A DNA stretch of 64,000 nt from Thiosymbion sp942492625 (GTDB taxonomy: Bacteria > Pseudomonadota > Gammaproteobacteria > Chromatiales > Chromatiaceae). The notes beneath the pieces are model-generated. The model ran no database searches. It was given only the letters and a program-made list of their open reading frames with translations, and had not been told where the DNA came from. The position numbers and the translations under genes are program-made. Each line of letters opens with the position of its first letter. The stretch's first letter is position 1. Positions 28,468-37,882 of this stretch are shown here, piece by piece. The stretch is from contig CALOFM010000012.1 of assembly GCA_942492625.1 (NCBI GenBank), positions 1 through 64,000 on the forward strand, in the 5' to 3' direction.

Positions 28468-31161
28468 ATGAAAAAGCAGGCCCAAGATCTGATCCAACGC
28501 TGCGACAACATCCACCAGGGCAGCGGTGAGGCCATAGGCTGGATCGAAGAGGTCCGCAGACGCTCGACGCGCTTGGACCGCGAGTCAGCGAGCCTGACCC
28601 TCAAGATTCGCCGGACACGCAACCTGATGCGGCGTCTCGGCCGAGCTGCGGCGCGGCCCTTGGCCGTCGGCTTCTTCGGCCTGTCGCAGGCCGGCAAGTC
28701 CTACCTCATCTCCGCCCTTGCCGCAGGCGAGGACGGGGAACTTCAGACCGACCTGGACGGCGAGCGGCTGAACTTCATCGCCCACGTCAATCCTCCGGGG
28801 CACGGCCGGGAGGCCACGGGCCTCGTGACCCGTTTCACCCGCAAAGGTGGCTCGACGCCCCGCGGCTTTCCCATCGAGCTGTCCTTGTTCTCGGAGGTGG
28901 ACCTGGTCAAGGTCCTGGGCAACGCCTTCTTCAACGATTTCGACCGGGAGCAGGTGGAATTCAATACGGCGCCGGCTTACGTGCGCAAGCACCTGGCGGA
29001 GCTGGAGACCAGGCGCCGCCCGTCGGTCACCGGCGGCGTCAACGAGGACAGCGTCGTCGAGCTGCAAGACTACTTCGAGCAGCGCTTCCCCCGCACCATG
29101 GAGCAGCTCCAGGGCGACTATTGGCCTACGGCCATCGCCCTGGCGCCCTGTCTGGACCCGCAGGACCGCGGCGCGCTCTTCTCCATCCTCTGGGGAGGGA
29201 TCCCGGAGCTGACGCAGGCCTACATGATGCTGCGCGACGCCCTGGAGACCACGGGCTTCGCCGAGACCCTGTACTGCCCCATCTCGGCCCTGGTCTCTCG
29301 GGACGACCTGGGACGCTGGACCCAGGCGGACAGCATCGTGAACGTGGACATCCTGGAACGCCTGGGCAAGGACAGGGAGGATGTGCTGAAGGTGGTCCCG
29401 CACGGAGTTGATGGTCCGAGTGAGCCCGTCACCCTGCCCCGTTCCCTGCTCGCGGCCCTGACCACCGAGCTGAAGTTCGTGCTCGCCGATGCCCCCAAAG
29501 CCGCACTGCTGGAGCAGGTGGACCTGCTGGATTTCCCGGGCTATCGGGGGCGCCTCGCAGTGGGCGACCTGGAGGAGGTCCGTAAGCAACTCAAGGACAA
29601 TCAGGTCGATCCGGTGGCCCAGCTCGTGCTCCGCGGCAAGGTGGCCTACCTCTTCGAGCGCTACACGGACGATCAGGAAATGAATGTCCTGATCCTGTGC
29701 GCACCTTCTCATAAACAAAGTGATGTCAAAGACTTGGGGCCTGTTCTTGAAAACTGGGTTCACTCTACGCAGGGGGCCGATCCCCAGGCCCGAGCGCGCC
29801 GCCGTCCCGGCCTGATCTGGGCCATTACCATGTTTGACTTCCGTTTGGCTCCGGTCCCCGGACAGACCGAGGATCTGATGCGAAAGGGCTGGGAGGGCAT
29901 GATGAAGATGGCCCTGCTGGAGCGTTTCGGCTCCTATAACTGGCTGCACGAATGGTCCTCTGGCAGTCCCTTCGACAACCTGTTTCTGGTGCGCAAGCCG
30001 CGTATGGCCACCAGCGTCATCGACACCCGCGAGGAACGGGAGCTCGCGTTGCTTTCCGACCAGGAGGAGCGCCTCGGTCTGCTGCGGAGCACCTTTATCG
30101 AAGACGCGACGGTGCAGCGGCATATCCAGGACCCCGGGGCCGCGTGGGACGCCATGCTCAACCTGAACGACGGTGGCGTCAGCCGGCTGATGGACTACCT
30201 GGCAGGCGTCGCGCGGCCGGCGGTCAAGCTCGAGCGCATCCGCGAGCAGGTGGACGACATCCTGGACGATCTGGTCAATCGCCGCCTCGGTGCCTATTAC
30301 CGCCAAGAAGGCGCGGCCGAGGTCGCGAACAAGAAGCGAATCGCCGACCTCGTCATCCGGTCTCTCGGTGAGCGTGCCGACTGCATGGGCGAGCTGCTGC
30401 GTATCCTGCAGCCATCCAGGGACCACTTGCGGGCGCTTTATCTGCGCAGCGAAGCCGGGCAGTCGGAGCCGTCAGTGCAGCCCGGGGACTCCGGCAGCAC
30501 CAGCCGCAGCGGCAGTGGGCTCATCGATCTGCAGTCTCTGATCGGGCCAGGGAACGCTGGAGACAAAGGCGGCTCGCCTCGTGCCGCGGAGAGTGCCAAG
30601 CGCTTCACGCGCGCAGCCATGCGCGACTGGATCGCGCAGCTCAAGGGCCTTGCCGAGAACCCGCGGATCACGACCTTTCTCGGCCTTCCCAGGGACGTCT
30701 TGGAGTCCCTGGTGGACGAGCTGCTCACCGCGGCGGACCGCCTGGGATTGGAGGCCAGGCTCCTGGAGCTGCTGGAGGCGGCCGAAGCCCAGACCACGGC
30801 GACACGCACTCGGCTGGTCGAGCGCCAGGTATTCGCCGCCGCCTCGCGCATGGACCGCTTCGTGGATTACCTCGGAATCGCGGACCTGTCGTTGCAGGAA
30901 CGGCCTCTCTCCAGGGTGGGAAAAGCGCGCCCCCTGTTCGCGCCTGCGGACGAGATCGAGCCGCAGCGGCTCCCACGGCTGGCGGACTCCCCGGTCAACT
31001 TCTCGGGGATCTTTATCCTGGATTGGTTCGATGCGTTTCGCAGCCTGGCCATAGATAACGCTGGCCATACCGCCGGCCGGGACATCAGTCCGCAGCAGAA
31101 CACCCGCCTCGGAGAGATCATCGGAGCCATCAAGGGTGAGGGAGAGGTTCCCTACCGATAA
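28468..31161 (+). CDS. srfC: SrfC family P-loop protein (putative virulence factor)
   Basis: 897 residues. The N-terminal helical part precedes a Walker A motif GLSQAGKS (about residues 72-79). LLDFPGYRGR near residue 353 looks like a DxPG switch-2 element of a GTPase-like fold. Much of the remaining protein is helical. The family (Virul_Fac) is known from Salmonella SrfC and from the tripartite SrfABC unit of insect pathogens, but the mechanism is not established. It starts 116 bases after the true end of srfB and is probably co-transcribed with it. A GTPase acting with the actin-like SrfB at a membrane site defined by SrfA would be consistent with the domains, which is inference. Confidence 0.87.
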   Translation: MKKQAQDLIQRCDNIHQGSGEAIGWIEEVRRRSTRLDRESASLTLKIRRTRNLMRRLGRAAARPLAVGFFGLSQAGKSYLISALAAGEDGELQTDLDGERLNFIAHVNPPGHGREATGLVTRFTRKGGSTPRGFPIELSLFSEVDLVKVLGNAFFNDFDREQVEFNTAPAYVRKHLAELETRRRPSVTGGVNEDSVVELQDYFEQRFPRTMEQLQGDYWPTAIALAPCLDPQDRGALFSILWGGIPELTQAYMMLRDALETTGFAETLYCPISALVSRDDLGRWTQADSIVNVDILERLGKDREDVLKVVPHGVDGPSEPVTLPRSLLAALTTELKFVLADAPKAALLEQVDLLDFPGYRGRLAVGDLEEVRKQLKDNQVDPVAQLVLRGKVAYLFERYTDDQEMNVLILCAPSHKQSDVKDLGPVLENWVHSTQGADPQARARRRPGLIWAITMFDFRLAPVPGQTEDLMRKGWEGMMKMALLERFGSYNWLHEWSSGSPFDNLFLVRKPRMATSVIDTREERELALLSDQEERLGLLRSTFIEDATVQRHIQDPGAAWDAMLNLNDGGVSRLMDYLAGVARPAVKLERIREQVDDILDDLVNRRLGAYYRQEGAAEVANKKRIADLVIRSLGERADCMGELLRILQPSRDHLRALYLRSEAGQSEPSVQPGDSGSTSRSGSGLIDLQSLIGPGNAGDKGGSPRAAESAKRFTRAAMRDWIAQLKGLAENPRITTFLGLPRDVLESLVDELLTAADRLGLEARLLELLEAAEAQTTATRTRLVERQVFAAASRMDRFVDYLGIADLSLQERPLSRVGKARPLFAPADEIEPQRLPRLADSPVNFSGIFILDWFDAFRSLAIDNAGHTAGRDISPQQNTRLGEIIGAIKGEGEVPYR

Positions 31162-31170
31162 CAGAGGGCC

Positions 31171-31196
31171 GTCGCCGGGAGCGACCCTACGGCGAC
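31171..31196. terminator. Inverted repeat between convergent srfC and MFS genes
   Basis: GTCGCCG (31171-31177) and CGGCGAC (31190-31196) form a perfect 7-bp stem with a 12-base loop, starting 10 bases after the srfC stop and reaching into the last codons of the opposing transporter gene. No T-run follows on either strand. Confidence 0.3.
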
Positions 31197-32521
31197 CGGG
31201 CAGCCGCCCTACCCGTCTCAAGGTCCACTCGCCAGAGCAGCGCGGCCCCGATCAAAAACAACAGCAAGATGGGTATCAGCGACAATCGAGAATCGCCTGT
31301 AAGTGCGGCGGTCAACCCGACCAACATGGGACCCAGGACGGCGGCAAACTTGCCGATCATGTTGAAGAAGCCGAAGAATTCCGCCGTTTGCCCAGACGGG
31401 ATCAGGCTGGCGAACAGGGCCCGGCTCAAAGCTTGGATGCCGCCCTGTACCAAGCCAATGGCCACCGCCAGCAGATAGAACTCCTCGACCCGATCCATGC
31501 GCGAGGCACCGACGATCACCAGCATGTAGATACCGATCGCGAGCAGGATGCTGCGCTTGACGCCCCAGCGCTCTCCCAACCGGCCGAAAACCAGCGCCGA
31601 GGGGAAGCCGACGAACTGGGTGATCAGCAGGGCCACCATCAGGCTGTTCGCCTCGAATCCGATGGATAGGCCGAAGTCCACCGCCATACGTACGATAGTG
31701 TCCACGCCGTCGATATAGAACCAATAGGCCACAAGAAACAGGAAGGTCACCCGCAACCGACGGATGTGCCCGAGGGTGTCTACCAGCTGCCGCACTCCCC
31801 CTCGTACGGCGGCGTTCCAGCCCCCTGGGGCCAATCCTTTGCTCTCGGCTACCCACAGGGCGATGGGAACCGCGAACAGGGCCCACCAGAACGCGACGCT
31901 GAGGAAGGAAACCCTTACCGCATGTGCGCTGTCCGCGAGACCGAACCAGCTCGGGAACAGGGTCATGACCACGTTGATAGCGAATAGAAGACCTCCGCCG
32001 AGATAGCCCAGGGCGTAGCCGAGGGCGGAGACGCGCTCGTAGCTTCCGGGCGCGGCCACATCCACCAGCAGGGCATCGTAGAAGATATTACTGCCGGAGA
32101 ACCCGAGGACACCGAGCAGATAAACCGACAGCGCCAACCCCCACTGTCCCTGGGCGAGCAAAAAGAGAGATCCGCTCGAGAGCACGCCCATAGAGGTAAA
32201 GACGATGAGGAAGCGTTTCTTCGCCCCGGCCTGATCGGCGATGGCACCGAGCATTGGGGCCGAGACGACAATGAGCAGGCTGGCCGCGGAGTTGACCAAG
32301 CCGAGCCAGAAGGTGCTATCGGTGGCCGCCAGGTTCGCGGCCCAGAACTTCTTGAAGAAAACGGGGAAGAAGCCGGCCATCACCACGGTGGCAAAGGCGG
32401 AGTTGGCCCAATCGTAGAAGGCCCAGGAGAGCACTCGGCGTCGAGACACGTCGGTTCTGTCGGTTATTGATTGGACGTGAATCGATTCGGTTGATCCCGC
32501 AAAAGCTTTACTGCACCTCAC
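31187..32521 (-). CDS. MFS transporter, UMF1/Atg22-like
   Basis: 444 residues if GTG 32521 is the start. That start overlaps the response-regulator 3' end by 14 bases, and a later GTG near 32450 is possible because the family usually begins close to SWAFYDWANSAFATVVM. Twelve hydrophobic segments are visible. The opening WAFYDWANSAFA and the later GLVQGGIQALSRALFASLIP are typical of the UMF1 branch of the major facilitator superfamily (PF11700). The substrate is unknown. It follows a response regulator on the same strand and could be under its control. Confidence 0.87.
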   Translation of the reverse strand: MRCSKAFAGSTESIHVQSITDRTDVSRRRVLSWAFYDWANSAFATVVMAGFFPVFFKKFWAANLAATDSTFWLGLVNSAASLLIVVSAPMLGAIADQAGAKKRFLIVFTSMGVLSSGSLFLLAQGQWGLALSVYLLGVLGFSGSNIFYDALLVDVAAPGSYERVSALGYALGYLGGGLLFAINVVMTLFPSWFGLADSAHAVRVSFLSVAFWWALFAVPIALWVAESKGLAPGGWNAAVRGGVRQLVDTLGHIRRLRVTFLFLVAYWFYIDGVDTIVRMAVDFGLSIGFEANSLMVALLITQFVGFPSALVFGRLGERWGVKRSILLAIGIYMLVIVGASRMDRVEEFYLLAVAIGLVQGGIQALSRALFASLIPSGQTAEFFGFFNMIGKFAAVLGPMLVGLTAALTGDSRLSLIPILLLFLIGAALLWRVDLETGRAAARSP

Positions 32522-33131
32522 CGCCGGCGATCAGGGCCATGCGCACCAACTCGGCCAGCGAGGCCGCGCGCATCTTATCCATCACTCTCGCGCGGTGCGC
32601 CTCCACGGTCTTCGCGCTCACGCCCAAGGCTGCGGCGATTTCCTTGTTCGCGTTGCCATCGGTGACCATCTCCATGACCTCGTGCTCACGAGGTGTCAGC
32701 TCCGCCAGCCGGGCGGCGATCTCTGCACGCTGTGACTGCAGAGAACGCTGCTTTTCGTCGAAATTCAGGGCATTTCGAATACTCGACAGCAGCTCCTCAT
32801 CGTGAAAGGGCTTCTCGATGAAGTCTACCGCACCGGATTTCATGGCCTTCACCGCCATGGCCACGTCGCCGTGTCCGGTGATGATGATGACCGGAAGCCT
32901 GGAATCTCGCCGCGCCAGATGCGCCTGCAGCTCCAGGCCGCTCATGCCGGGCATGCGCACGTCCAACAACAGACACCCCGCCCGGCCGGGATAGTAGCTG
33001 GTCATGAACTCGTTGGCCGAGCCGTAGGTCCTGACCTTCATGCCGATGGACTCTATGAGCCACTGCAACGAGTTGCGCATGGCCTGATCGTCGTCCACCA
33101 CGAAAACGGTGGGTTCGCTGTTCATTTGCAT
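32508..33131 (-). CDS. FixJ/NarL-type response regulator
   Basis: 207 residues (start at ATG 33131, or ATG 33125 two codons in). The receiver domain has the acidic pair VVDDDQ, phospho-acceptor Asp57 in LLLDVRMPG, Thr85 in IITGHGD and Lys107 in EKPF. A LuxR-type helix-turn-helix follows (LTPREHEVMEMVTDG, then NKEIAAALGVSAKTVEAHRARVMDKM). It belongs to the FixJ/TodT/TtrR group. The partner kinase is encoded immediately upstream, and the MFS transporter downstream overlaps its 3' end, making the transporter a plausible target. Confidence 0.93.
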   Translation of the reverse strand: MQMNSEPTVFVVDDDQAMRNSLQWLIESIGMKVRTYGSANEFMTSYYPGRAGCLLLDVRMPGMSGLELQAHLARRDSRLPVIIITGHGDVAMAVKAMKSGAVDFIEKPFHDEELLSSIRNALNFDEKQRSLQSQRAEIAARLAELTPREHEVMEMVTDGNANKEIAAALGVSAKTVEAHRARVMDKMRAASLAELVRMALIAGGEVQ

Positions 33132-33217
33132 TGCCCATTGCTGTTAGGTGATTGCCGGAGAATCACATACCAGATTGCACAGGATCTTCGCCCGTCTTCA
33201 AGGAGTGGCAGCAGACG

Positions 33218-33232
33218 CATAGTCGCACTATG
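33218..33232. promoter_or_regulatory. Short palindrome between kinase and regulator genes
   Basis: CATAGT-CGC-ACTATG is a 6-bp dyad with a 3-base centre in the 140-base gap between the kinase stop and the regulator start. It could be an operator for the regulator or a weak hairpin. There is no further support. Confidence 0.25.
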
Positions 33233-33271
33233 TAACCTCGAACAACTACCCCGCAGGTGAGGCGCGTCTGG

Positions 33272-35857
33272 TCAACCCACCGCCTCGAGCTGCTGCTCGG
33301 CGGATCGCGCCACGGGTAGCCGAATGAAAAATACGGCCCCACCTTGCGGGTGCGGCTCCGCCCAAATCCTCCCCCCGTGGTTCTCCAGAATCGTCTGGCT
33401 GATCGGCAGCCCCATACCCATGCCGGACTCCTTGGTCGTGTAGAAGGGCTCGAACAGCGACTGCGTGCGCTCAGGCTCGATTCCAGGGCCGGTGTCCTCG
33501 ACCACGACCTCCGCTTCCTCCCCCTTCAATAGGGTGCGCACAGTCAATCGCCTCTTTTCCGGAGCAATCTCCTGCAGCGCATCAAGCGCATTGCGCACCA
33601 GATTGAGCAGTACCTGCTCGATCTGTACCAGGTCCACGTCCACGGGGATCTCTCCGGGTGCCAAATCGAGGTCAATGGCAACATCCATCTTGCCGGTATC
33701 GTACTCCACGAAGGTACAGACCTCCCGCACTAGATAGTTGAGATCCACGAGGGAGCGGATGGGTGGTTGCTTACCCACCAGTGCCCGCAGGCGGCGGATG
33801 ATCTCGCTGGCCCGCTGGGCCTGCGTCGTAATCTGACCCATGGCGTCGACCAGCTCTTGGCGTCGCCCGACATTGCCTTGAAGACGGCGGCTGCAACCGC
33901 TGGCGAAGTTGACGATCGCTGAAAGCGGTTGATTCAGCTCGTGGGCCATTCCCGTCGCAACCTCTCCCATGGTACTCAAGCGGCAGACATGGACCAGCTC
34001 CGCCTGATGTTGACGCGATTCCTGCTCCGCACGGCGCACAGCGGTGATGTCTCTGGCGTAGATGTTGACATAGGAAAGCTCCCGAATCGGCGCGAACAGC
34101 AGCGAGTAAACCTGCTCCCCGGTCTCCGTCTCGTGCTCCCGGTAATGCCCGCCATCCAGCGCCTCGCCGACCTCTTCCACCCAAGCGTCGGGCAAAAAGC
34201 CTCCGTCGCTGGTGGACCAAGCCTCAAGCAGCGGCGAGCTTGCATTGTTGGCGTACACCACCAGACCGGTAGGGTTGACGCGCAGGATTGGATCGGGGCT
34301 CTCACCTGCAATGCGAGCCAGGCTTTGAATCTCGCGCTCCGCCTCCTTGCGTTTGGTGATGTCGTGTAGATAAATGGTGTAGACCAGCCTGTCTTCGAGC
34401 TGGATGGGGACGATGGAGAGCTCGGCGGGAAACTCCGAGCCGTCCGCATGGCGAGCGGTCAGCTGGCCTCTAGCCTGCGGCTCACGCCCTTCGCGCCTGG
34501 CGCGCCGCGAGTCCTTCAACAAGCCGAGAAAAACGCGCCTTCCGTCTGTCGTCAGGAAGAGCTTGCTGAAGCTCGCGCCGATAAGCTCGGCGCGCTTGAG
34601 TCCCAGGGTGCGCTCCGCCGTGGGGTTGAGCTCTATCACCTCTCCTTTCCGGCTGAGCGTGATAATGGAGTCGAGAGAAGCCTCCATGATGGCGGCTTTG
34701 AGGGCCTCGCTCTCTCGCATCTCGCTCTCGTGCTTGCGGCTCATCTCCTCGCGCGCCTTCAGCACCAGCTGGGTGAAGTGCTGAATCCACTCCTCCAGCA
34801 GCACCAATTGGTTGGCTCCGCGCTTGAACCCCGGGTGCTCGATACCGAGCGCCCGCTGTGAAAAGCGCGACATGCGTTTCAGTACCTTGTTGAGCCGCGC
34901 GGAGACCAAGTAGATGACCAGGGTGAAGACCGTTATGTAGACGAGGGCGGCAATGACGCGCTGGCGGCGCTCGAAGTTCCGTACTCGGCTGCTCATCTTC
35001 TTGACGCTGTCGTGCGGAATGAAGGTTGCGAACAGGAGGTTCCAGTCCGACCCTTCGTACTCGGGAAGCGATTGGGAGGTAATTAAATAGGCGTCCTCCC
35101 ACTTGGAGACCTGCGTGCCCGGAATCAGGACCTGAGGATCGATACTGGCCAGAATGCGCTGCTCATCCGCATCCAACAGGGCCACTGCCGCGCGCCCCGA
35201 AGACAGCCCGCGCTGCGAGGCCGCAAGAAACTCGTCGTTGATGGGCACGACCACGATCAGGGTGCCCATCCGGTAACCGCCCGTGTCCTCCGCCGCATCG
35301 CTGACCACGAGGAAAGGCTGATCGTCGAAGCGGGTCAACACGATTCGCACCTCACTGGTCTCCGGGATCTGCTCTCCGATACGCTCTGACAGCTCCCGGG
35401 GCAGCTCCGCGTTTCCGGACTGATACAGCTCGCGAATCCGCCCGCGGGTATCCACCAGCAGGACATGGCTGGGGGGGGACAAGGCGTTTCGCTCAATGAA
35501 ATCCGTCAGCCAGGAGGGATGGAACTTGCGGTACACGACTGGCTCCACCTCCTCCTGAGCAAACCAGAACAGAGGCTCCAAGTACTCGGCCAGGCTGCGG
35601 TGATTCGCCAAAAGGCGCGCCATAGCCGCATAGTTATTCATGTACTGATCGAATCGTATGAGGCTCTCTCGTGCGCGAAGGTCCAGTTGCGCCCGCAGCT
35701 CCTTGTCGGTGATTTTCTTGATCGCTTGGCTTTGAACCTGATCCAACACCACCCATACCGCCAAACCCGCGACCACACCCACGAGAATCGAGATAAGGGG
35801 CATGGGGACACGGCGCAGGAGCCGAAAAAAGAAGGGCTTTACGGGGATGCGTTTCAA
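33272..35857 (-). CDS. Membrane sensor histidine kinase with PAS domains
   Basis: 861 residues from TTG 35857; an internal ATG at 35806 is a weaker alternative because it would cut the cytoplasmic N-terminus. One membrane helix at about 15-35 and another at about 300-320 enclose a periplasmic sensor of about 265 residues. Next come a HAMP-like linker and two PAS domains (about 375-490, GEVIELNPTAERTLGLKRAEL, and about 500-600). The H-box MAHELNQPLSAIVNFASG, N-box LVRNALDAL, DTGPGIEPE and GMGMGLPISQTILENHGG complete a FixL/DctB-type kinase core. The signal is unknown. It pairs with the FixJ-like regulator downstream. Confidence 0.93.
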   Translation of the reverse strand: MKRIPVKPFFFRLLRRVPMPLISILVGVVAGLAVWVVLDQVQSQAIKKITDKELRAQLDLRARESLIRFDQYMNNYAAMARLLANHRSLAEYLEPLFWFAQEEVEPVVYRKFHPSWLTDFIERNALSPPSHVLLVDTRGRIRELYQSGNAELPRELSERIGEQIPETSEVRIVLTRFDDQPFLVVSDAAEDTGGYRMGTLIVVVPINDEFLAASQRGLSSGRAAVALLDADEQRILASIDPQVLIPGTQVSKWEDAYLITSQSLPEYEGSDWNLLFATFIPHDSVKKMSSRVRNFERRQRVIAALVYITVFTLVIYLVSARLNKVLKRMSRFSQRALGIEHPGFKRGANQLVLLEEWIQHFTQLVLKAREEMSRKHESEMRESEALKAAIMEASLDSIITLSRKGEVIELNPTAERTLGLKRAELIGASFSKLFLTTDGRRVFLGLLKDSRRARREGREPQARGQLTARHADGSEFPAELSIVPIQLEDRLVYTIYLHDITKRKEAEREIQSLARIAGESPDPILRVNPTGLVVYANNASSPLLEAWSTSDGGFLPDAWVEEVGEALDGGHYREHETETGEQVYSLLFAPIRELSYVNIYARDITAVRRAEQESRQHQAELVHVCRLSTMGEVATGMAHELNQPLSAIVNFASGCSRRLQGNVGRRQELVDAMGQITTQAQRASEIIRRLRALVGKQPPIRSLVDLNYLVREVCTFVEYDTGKMDVAIDLDLAPGEIPVDVDLVQIEQVLLNLVRNALDALQEIAPEKRRLTVRTLLKGEEAEVVVEDTGPGIEPERTQSLFEPFYTTKESGMGMGLPISQTILENHGGRIWAEPHPQGGAVFFIRLPVARSAEQQLEAVG

Positions 35858-36107
35858 CGTGCTTGGTGCTAAGGCGCGGCCATGTTCACAAAGGCCTCAA
35901 GTCTAACCCGTCATGGCAACGGTGTCGCCAGAGGACTTGAACGCATGATGAACCGCCAGCTCAGGCTTCTCGGCAGCTTGATGAGTGGTCATCCTAGAAG
36001 CGGCGGTTGGACGGCCGGTATCATAGAGCGAGTCTCTTTCGACTCGACGATTTGCCGGAGCGAATCGCTCCCCTCGTAGAAACCATCCTTCTTCGGATTC
36101 TTCTGCT

Positions 36108-36554
36108 ATGGAACAAGACATTCGCGAAGCGCGAGCACCCGGGTTTCTTCGCCGCCTGGCCGCCATGCTCTACGACGCCGTGCTCCTTTTCGGTATGCTC
36201 ATGATCGCCGTGACGCTGGTGGTGGTACCTTACGACTTCCTCATCGGAACTCCGTTCCCCCATGAGGAGAGGTTTCACACCCTGGGGCTTCAGCTGTATC
36301 TGATCGGAGTCATCTGCCTGTTCTTCGGGTTCTTCTGGACCCGCGGCGGACAAACCCTCGGGATGCGCTCCTGGCGCTTCCAGATGGTGCGCGACGACGG
36401 ATCGGCCCTGAGTTGGCGAGACGCCTTCGCGCGGCTGGGCTGGACGGCTCTCTGCCTGGTACCCGCCGGGGCGGGCTTTTTGTGGATGCTTGTCGACCGC
36501 GACCGCTTGACCTGTTACGACCGGCTATCCCACACGAAGCCCGTGATGCTCTAA
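36108..36554 (+). CDS. RDD family membrane protein
   Basis: 148 residues. The RDD pattern is visible with Arg in FLRRLAAMLYDAVLLFG and the later LGMRSWRFQMVRDDGSALSWRDAFAR. Three or four hydrophobic helices follow, ending YDRLSHTKPVML (DRxSxT end of the family). The function of RDD proteins is not well defined, and some are Na+/H+ antiporters. They often lie beside lptFG-pepA in Gammaproteobacteria, as here, where the gene converges on lptG. The ribosome-binding site is weak. Confidence 0.9.
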   Translation: MEQDIREARAPGFLRRLAAMLYDAVLLFGMLMIAVTLVVVPYDFLIGTPFPHEERFHTLGLQLYLIGVICLFFGFFWTRGGQTLGMRSWRFQMVRDDGSALSWRDAFARLGWTALCLVPAGAGFLWMLVDRDRLTCYDRLSHTKPVML

Positions 36555-36658
36555 AGAGTAGACGCAATTCCATCGGCCGTGGCTTCCGGTTGGCGTCTCG
36601 CCGAGAGATCCACCGAAGGATTTCCGGCAAGGGCGCTCGCAACGATCTCTGCAATCGC

Positions 36659-37723
36659 CTAACCCGCGCGCCGCAACACCCAAAAGGCACCTGCAAGAAA
36701 AAGCAACGGCGGGAGCATCGCAGCCAAGAGCGGACTCATGTCGTAGAGAAGCGCCAGGTAGGAGAAGGTACGGCTGACCAGGTAGAACAGGATGCCCACC
36801 ATCACGCCGAAGAAGATGCGCGGACCCAGTCCCCTGGTACGCGCCGATCCCAACAGGATGGGTATGGATACAAAGATCATTGCAAGGATCAGAAACGGGT
36901 GAACCACCTTGCCCCAGAAGGCCACCTCGTAAGGGCGGGCGTCCTGCGCGTTCGCAGTCATGTAACGGACGTAGCGCAACAGTCCCCACACGGACAGTAC
37001 ATGCGGCTCGACGACGACGATCTTCAGCAAACGCGGATTCAGCAGCGATTCCCAAGCAACCTGAACCCTATGGCTGACGTCGATATGGTCGTCGGAGATC
37101 CCGCTGCGGGAGATCCCCTCCAGCACCCAGTGTCCATCGACGTACTTCGCGTCATCGGCGTGTGTCGCGCGCGTCAGCCGATGCTCCTGGTCGAACTCGT
37201 AGATATAGATGCCACGCAGGTTGGCTCCGGGCAGAATCTCGCGGATATTGATGTAGGAGCTTCCGTCCCTCGCCCATAATCCATAGTCCGTCTTGAGCGT
37301 AACCTGACCCGACTGCGCCTCGGAGCGCCACTTCAGGGCATACTGCTCCGCCGTCGGGGCCAGCCCCTCGCCCACAGCTACGGCCACGATCGCCAGCAAT
37401 ACTCCCCCTTTGAACGCCGCAAAGACAACGCTCGCGATCGATACGCCCGCCGCACGCATGGCTACGAGCTCCGAGCGGCTCGCCAAAGAACCGAGCCCTA
37501 CCAGTGCACCGATCAGGGTCGCAATGGGAAAGATCTGGTAGGCGTAGCGCGGAATGCTCAAGGCCACGAACAGCGCCGCATCCACGAAGCGATAGCCGTT
37601 CTCCCCCACCTCGTCCATCTCATCGGCGAGGATGAACAGCGCCATTAGCGGAAGCAGAACCGCCAGCGTAAGAAGCGTGCCGCCGATGACGGCTCTGGCA
37701 AGGTAGCGATCGAGAATCTTCAC
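36659..37723 (-). CDS. lptG: LPS export permease LptG
   Basis: 354 residues. The six-helix LptF/G permease architecture is seen: three N-terminal helices (MKILDRYLARAVIGGTLLTL onwards), a periplasmic beta-jellyroll (YGLWARDGSSYINIREILPGANLRGI) and three C-terminal helices. The conserved LASRSELVAMRAAGVS coupling helix contacts the ATPase LptB. It exports lipopolysaccharide with LptB and LptF. In most relatives lptF lies between pepA and lptG. Here only 159 bases separate lptG from the divergent pepA, and no lptF is seen anywhere in the window. Confidence 0.95.
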   Translation of the reverse strand: MKILDRYLARAVIGGTLLTLAVLLPLMALFILADEMDEVGENGYRFVDAALFVALSIPRYAYQIFPIATLIGALVGLGSLASRSELVAMRAAGVSIASVVFAAFKGGVLLAIVAVAVGEGLAPTAEQYALKWRSEAQSGQVTLKTDYGLWARDGSSYINIREILPGANLRGIYIYEFDQEHRLTRATHADDAKYVDGHWVLEGISRSGISDDHIDVSHRVQVAWESLLNPRLLKIVVVEPHVLSVWGLLRYVRYMTANAQDARPYEVAFWGKVVHPFLILAMIFVSIPILLGSARTRGLGPRIFFGVMVGILFYLVSRTFSYLALLYDMSPLLAAMLPPLLFLAGAFWVLRRAG

Positions 37724-37882
37724 AACCGGGTTGAATCTTGTAGACTCGTCGGAAAAGCATCTTAGGCGATCGACGGAAAAGAAAATACCCGACGGACAGA
37801 AATCGCCTGGTCACTAGCAACGACGGCGGCTGGCCGCGCACCTTTTTTGCTGCCGCATCAACAACAAGTCGACGGAGTACCC

